Below are positions 15,267 through 16,577 of a stretch of DNA of 16,577 bases, one piece after another. Within the stretch, counting starts at the first letter, position 1. Every line of letters starts with the position of its first letter. The position numbers were made by a program, and so were the translations under genes. The stretch comes from Candidatus Fermentibacterota bacterium (lineage in GTDB: Bacteria; Fermentibacterota; Fermentibacteria; Fermentibacterales; Fermentibacteraceae), in NCBI GenBank assembly GCA_012523605.1, contig JAAYTY010000013.1, forward strand, positions 1-16,577, read 5' to 3'. The notes under the pieces are model-generated. The model searched no databases and was not told the DNA's origin. It saw only the letters and a program-made list of their open reading frames with translations.

Positions 15267-15632
15267 CTACTCCCAGGACTTTATCCCGTCGGATACAGAA
15301 CCGTGCGCCTGCCGCTCGGTCCAGGTGCACTGAACGCCGCCCCTGCGATCGAAGTCGAGGATGTACTCGCCCCCTGAAGGGCAGACCGGGCCGTTTCCGC
15401 CGCCACCTGTGATGTATGGCTCCAGGTCGCTCATCGAGCCTGCGAAGTTGATGTAGCCGTGATGGGTGGCGTAGATCTGCTCCGCCGTGGCGAGGTTCGC
15501 GAGATTCGTCCGGCAGGAGGCCGCCTCGGCCTCGTCGCGCATGTTCCTGAGCTTCGCGGAGGCGATGGAGCTGAGAACGGCGAGCACGGCCAGCACTACG
15601 ATCAGCTCCACCAGGCTGAATCCCCTGTTCAC
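15267..15632 (-). CDS. Type IV prepilin / type II secretion pseudopilin-like protein
   Basis: This is a 121-residue prepilin. The leader is just MNRG, followed by the prepilin peptidase site G|FSLVEL with Glu at mature position 5 and the hydrophobic helix 'LIVVLAVLAVLSSIA'. The globular part is small. It has 'ATAEQIYATHHGYI' as the usual post-helix segment and three Cys, two of them in 'PVCPSGGEY' and 'VQCTWTE', a C-terminal pattern seen in short GspG/PilE/ComGC-type subunits. The start is GTG 15632 with GGAGG six bases ahead (15639-15643). No pilin peptidase, ATPase or secretin gene is in the window, so whether it builds a pilus, a secretion pseudopilus or a DNA-uptake pilus cannot be told. 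It is encoded divergently from the nucleotidyltransferase gene. Confidence 0.87.
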   Translation of the reverse strand: MNRGFSLVELIVVLAVLAVLSSIASAKLRNMRDEAEAASCRTNLANLATAEQIYATHHGYINFAGSMSDLEPYITGGGGNGPVCPSGGEYILDFDRRGGVQCTWTERQAHGSVSDGIKSWE

Positions 15633-15748
15633 CGACTTCCTCCCTCCCCTCCGATGGACTCACGGGCATTCCGCGCCCGAACGACGCGATGCCCTCGCCT
15701 GGAATACACCGGATGGTTCCCCCTGGTTCCCGTCTCTCGCACCGGGGA

Positions 15749-15816
15749 GCATCGCCGACGCTCCGGCCCTTCCCTCGAAACGGTGGAGGGAGCCCCCGGG
15801 GCCAGGTCGGCGATGC
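15749..15816. repeat. Long imperfect stem-loop in the divergent spacer (hairpin 1)
   Basis: GCATCGCCGAC (15749-15759) is an exact reverse complement of GTCGGCGATGC (15806-15816). Inside it, GGCCC (15765-15769) can pair with GGGCC (15799-15803), and TCCCTC (15771-15776) with GAGGGA (15786-15791) around a nine-base loop. In all there are about 22 pairs with internal loops. No reading frame here looks like protein. Function is unknown. Confidence 0.5.
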
Positions 15817-15848
15817 CCGCAGCCTCTTCGAAGGGTATATTGAAGCCT

Positions 15849-15877
15849 GTCGGCGGGCTGTCGTACAGCCTGCCGGC
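15849..15877. repeat. Compact 10-12 pair hairpin before the nucleotidyltransferase gene (hairpin 2)
   Basis: CGGCGGGCTG (15851-15860) pairs with CAGCCTGCCG (15866-15875), one pair being G-T, around the loop TCGTA. Two further outer pairs (one wobble) are possible. It overlaps a 14-base perfect palindrome at 15873-15886 (CCGGCCGCGGCCGG) that could form the competing fold. It ends about 31 bases before the ATG at 15909. A TATATT at 15836-15841 between the two hairpins lacks a -35 partner. Confidence 0.45.
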
Positions 15878-15908
15878 CGCGGCCGGGTACTGAGGATTGA
15901 TGTGAACA

Positions 15909-16577
15909 ATGCCTGGAGGGGGGATCCTGGTAGCAGCTTCTGCACGCAAGAGGGCCGATCTCTCCGATTTCATCGAGCGCGAGCTGTCGAAGGAGGACTG
16001 CGTCAGGGCGGTCGTATGCACCGGGAGTGTCGCCGCGGGAACCGCCCGGTTCGACTCCGACATCGACGCCTTCGTCTTCATGGAGCCCTTCGATCCGTTC
16101 GTCGTGCCCGCCGAGTTCGCCTGGAGACGGGGAGACGGTTCCATTCTGAGCATCTGCAGCCCTGAGATCGGGCCCGACACCGTGCAGTTCGATTTCACGA
16201 GGGTGGACCTCCTGAAATGGTCCTCCCCGGACTACGTCTGGCCCGACGGAGTGAAAGCCGAACTCTCGGTCGGCTGGCTGGCATTCGACAGGGACGGCAG
16301 GTCGAGCGCACTCATCGCCGACAGGGTCTGCTATTCGGACACGATTCGCAGGCGCAGGCTCGACGAGGCCATAGTCTGGGGCGACCTTCACCTCTGCTCC
16401 GATCTGGTGGAGCTGAGATGGGACGCGCTCGGCCCGCTGGGCTCGCACGAAATCCTGGGAGCGGCGTGGGAGCACACAAAGCAGGCCGCATTCGCGATCA
16501 ACAGGCACTGGATGCCCTGGCCCGGTAAGCAGTCTCAGGCGCTTACGGCCCTGCCGCTACTGCCTCAGGGCTTCGCC
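15909..16577 (+). CDS. Nucleotidyltransferase-domain protein, 3' truncated by window
   Basis: The frame is open from ATG 15909 to the right edge, giving 223 residues with no stop. The nucleotidyltransferase signature is clear: Gly39-Ser40 in CTGSVAAGT and the metal pair Asp51/Asp53 in FDSDIDAF, with Asp95 in QFDF as the likely third carboxylate. The family (pol beta-like fold) transfers nucleotides to proteins, RNA or small molecules, and includes antibiotic-modifying and toxin members. The later part is helical and Trp-rich ('WEHTKQAAFAINRHWMPWPGKQ'), as in substrate-binding domains of this group. An in-frame TGA at 15903-15905 excludes a longer N-terminus. The ATG has only a weak GAGGA twelve bases away, whereas GGAGG at 15915-15919 would suit a CTG at 15927, so the exact start is uncertain. 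The substrate cannot be assigned. Confidence 0.75.
   Translation, partial: MPGGGILVAASARKRADLSDFIERELSKEDCVRAVVCTGSVAAGTARFDSDIDAFVFMEPFDPFVVPAEFAWRRGDGSILSICSPEIGPDTVQFDFTRVDLLKWSSPDYVWPDGVKAELSVGWLAFDRDGRSSALIADRVCYSDTIRRRRLDEAIVWGDLHLCSDLVELRWDALGPLGSHEILGAAWEHTKQAAFAINRHWMPWPGKQSQALTALPLLPQGFA

Noticed and set aside
1..16577. CRISPR arrays, tRNA/rRNA genes, insertion sequences, attachment sites, defence or toxin clusters
   Set aside because: Looking through both strands I found no regularly spaced repeats, no cloverleaf-like arms with CCA, no transposase or integrase motifs, and no terminal inverted repeats flanking any gene.

Overview
This is a GC-rich window (roughly 60-65% by eye) from a bacterium with an outer membrane. 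It encodes a TldD/TldE protease pair, an outer-membrane beta-barrel protein, carbamoyl-phosphate synthase (CarA/CarB), and a cell-surface lipoprotein. It also encodes a very large secreted papain-like peptidase that ends in an FlgD-like/type IX-type sorting module ('VPNP...G.YFVRV...'), a class III adenylate cyclase fused to TolB-like and TPR repeats, and a short prepilin. The sorting domain, the CarO-like barrel and the Bacteroidota/eukaryote-like CarB together suggest an FCB-group or candidate-phylum bacterium such as Fermentibacterota or a relative. That placement is inference; no rRNA or other taxonomic marker is present.

Layout. Bases 1-8843 carry + strand genes: 3' end of tldD, tldE, a CarO-like barrel protein, carA-carB (overlapping, with a good promoter candidate in front), a two-copy GIY-YIG-like protein and a lipoprotein. 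A strong GC hairpin at 8860-8887 separates these from a convergent - strand block: secreted C1A peptidase, a small exported TPR protein, and the adenylate cyclase/TolB/TPR protein, with a type IV pilin/pseudopilin gene further upstream. At 15633-15908 the strand switches again; this divergent spacer holds two large stem-loops and leads to a + strand nucleotidyltransferase gene that runs off the right edge.

How the genes relate. carA and carB make the two subunits of one enzyme, and tldD and tldE make a heterodimeric protease. The cyclase gene and the exported TPR gene look like one transcription unit: the conserved C-terminal piece of the cyclase protein overlaps the next start codon by ATGA. 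However, an in-frame TAA cuts that piece off from the rest of the cyclase. The other genes are functionally unrelated neighbours.

The points most worth a second look are: (1) the in-frame stop that detaches a recognisable C-terminal TPR-cap domain from the cyclase; (2) the 250-residue protein made of two tandem GIY-YIG-like copies, of which only the second keeps catalytic motifs; (3) the structured divergent spacer at 15749-15877; and (4) the animal/Bacteroidota-type CarB. I saw no CRISPR array, tRNA, rRNA, transposase, phage gene or defence island, and I do not claim a new multi-gene system.
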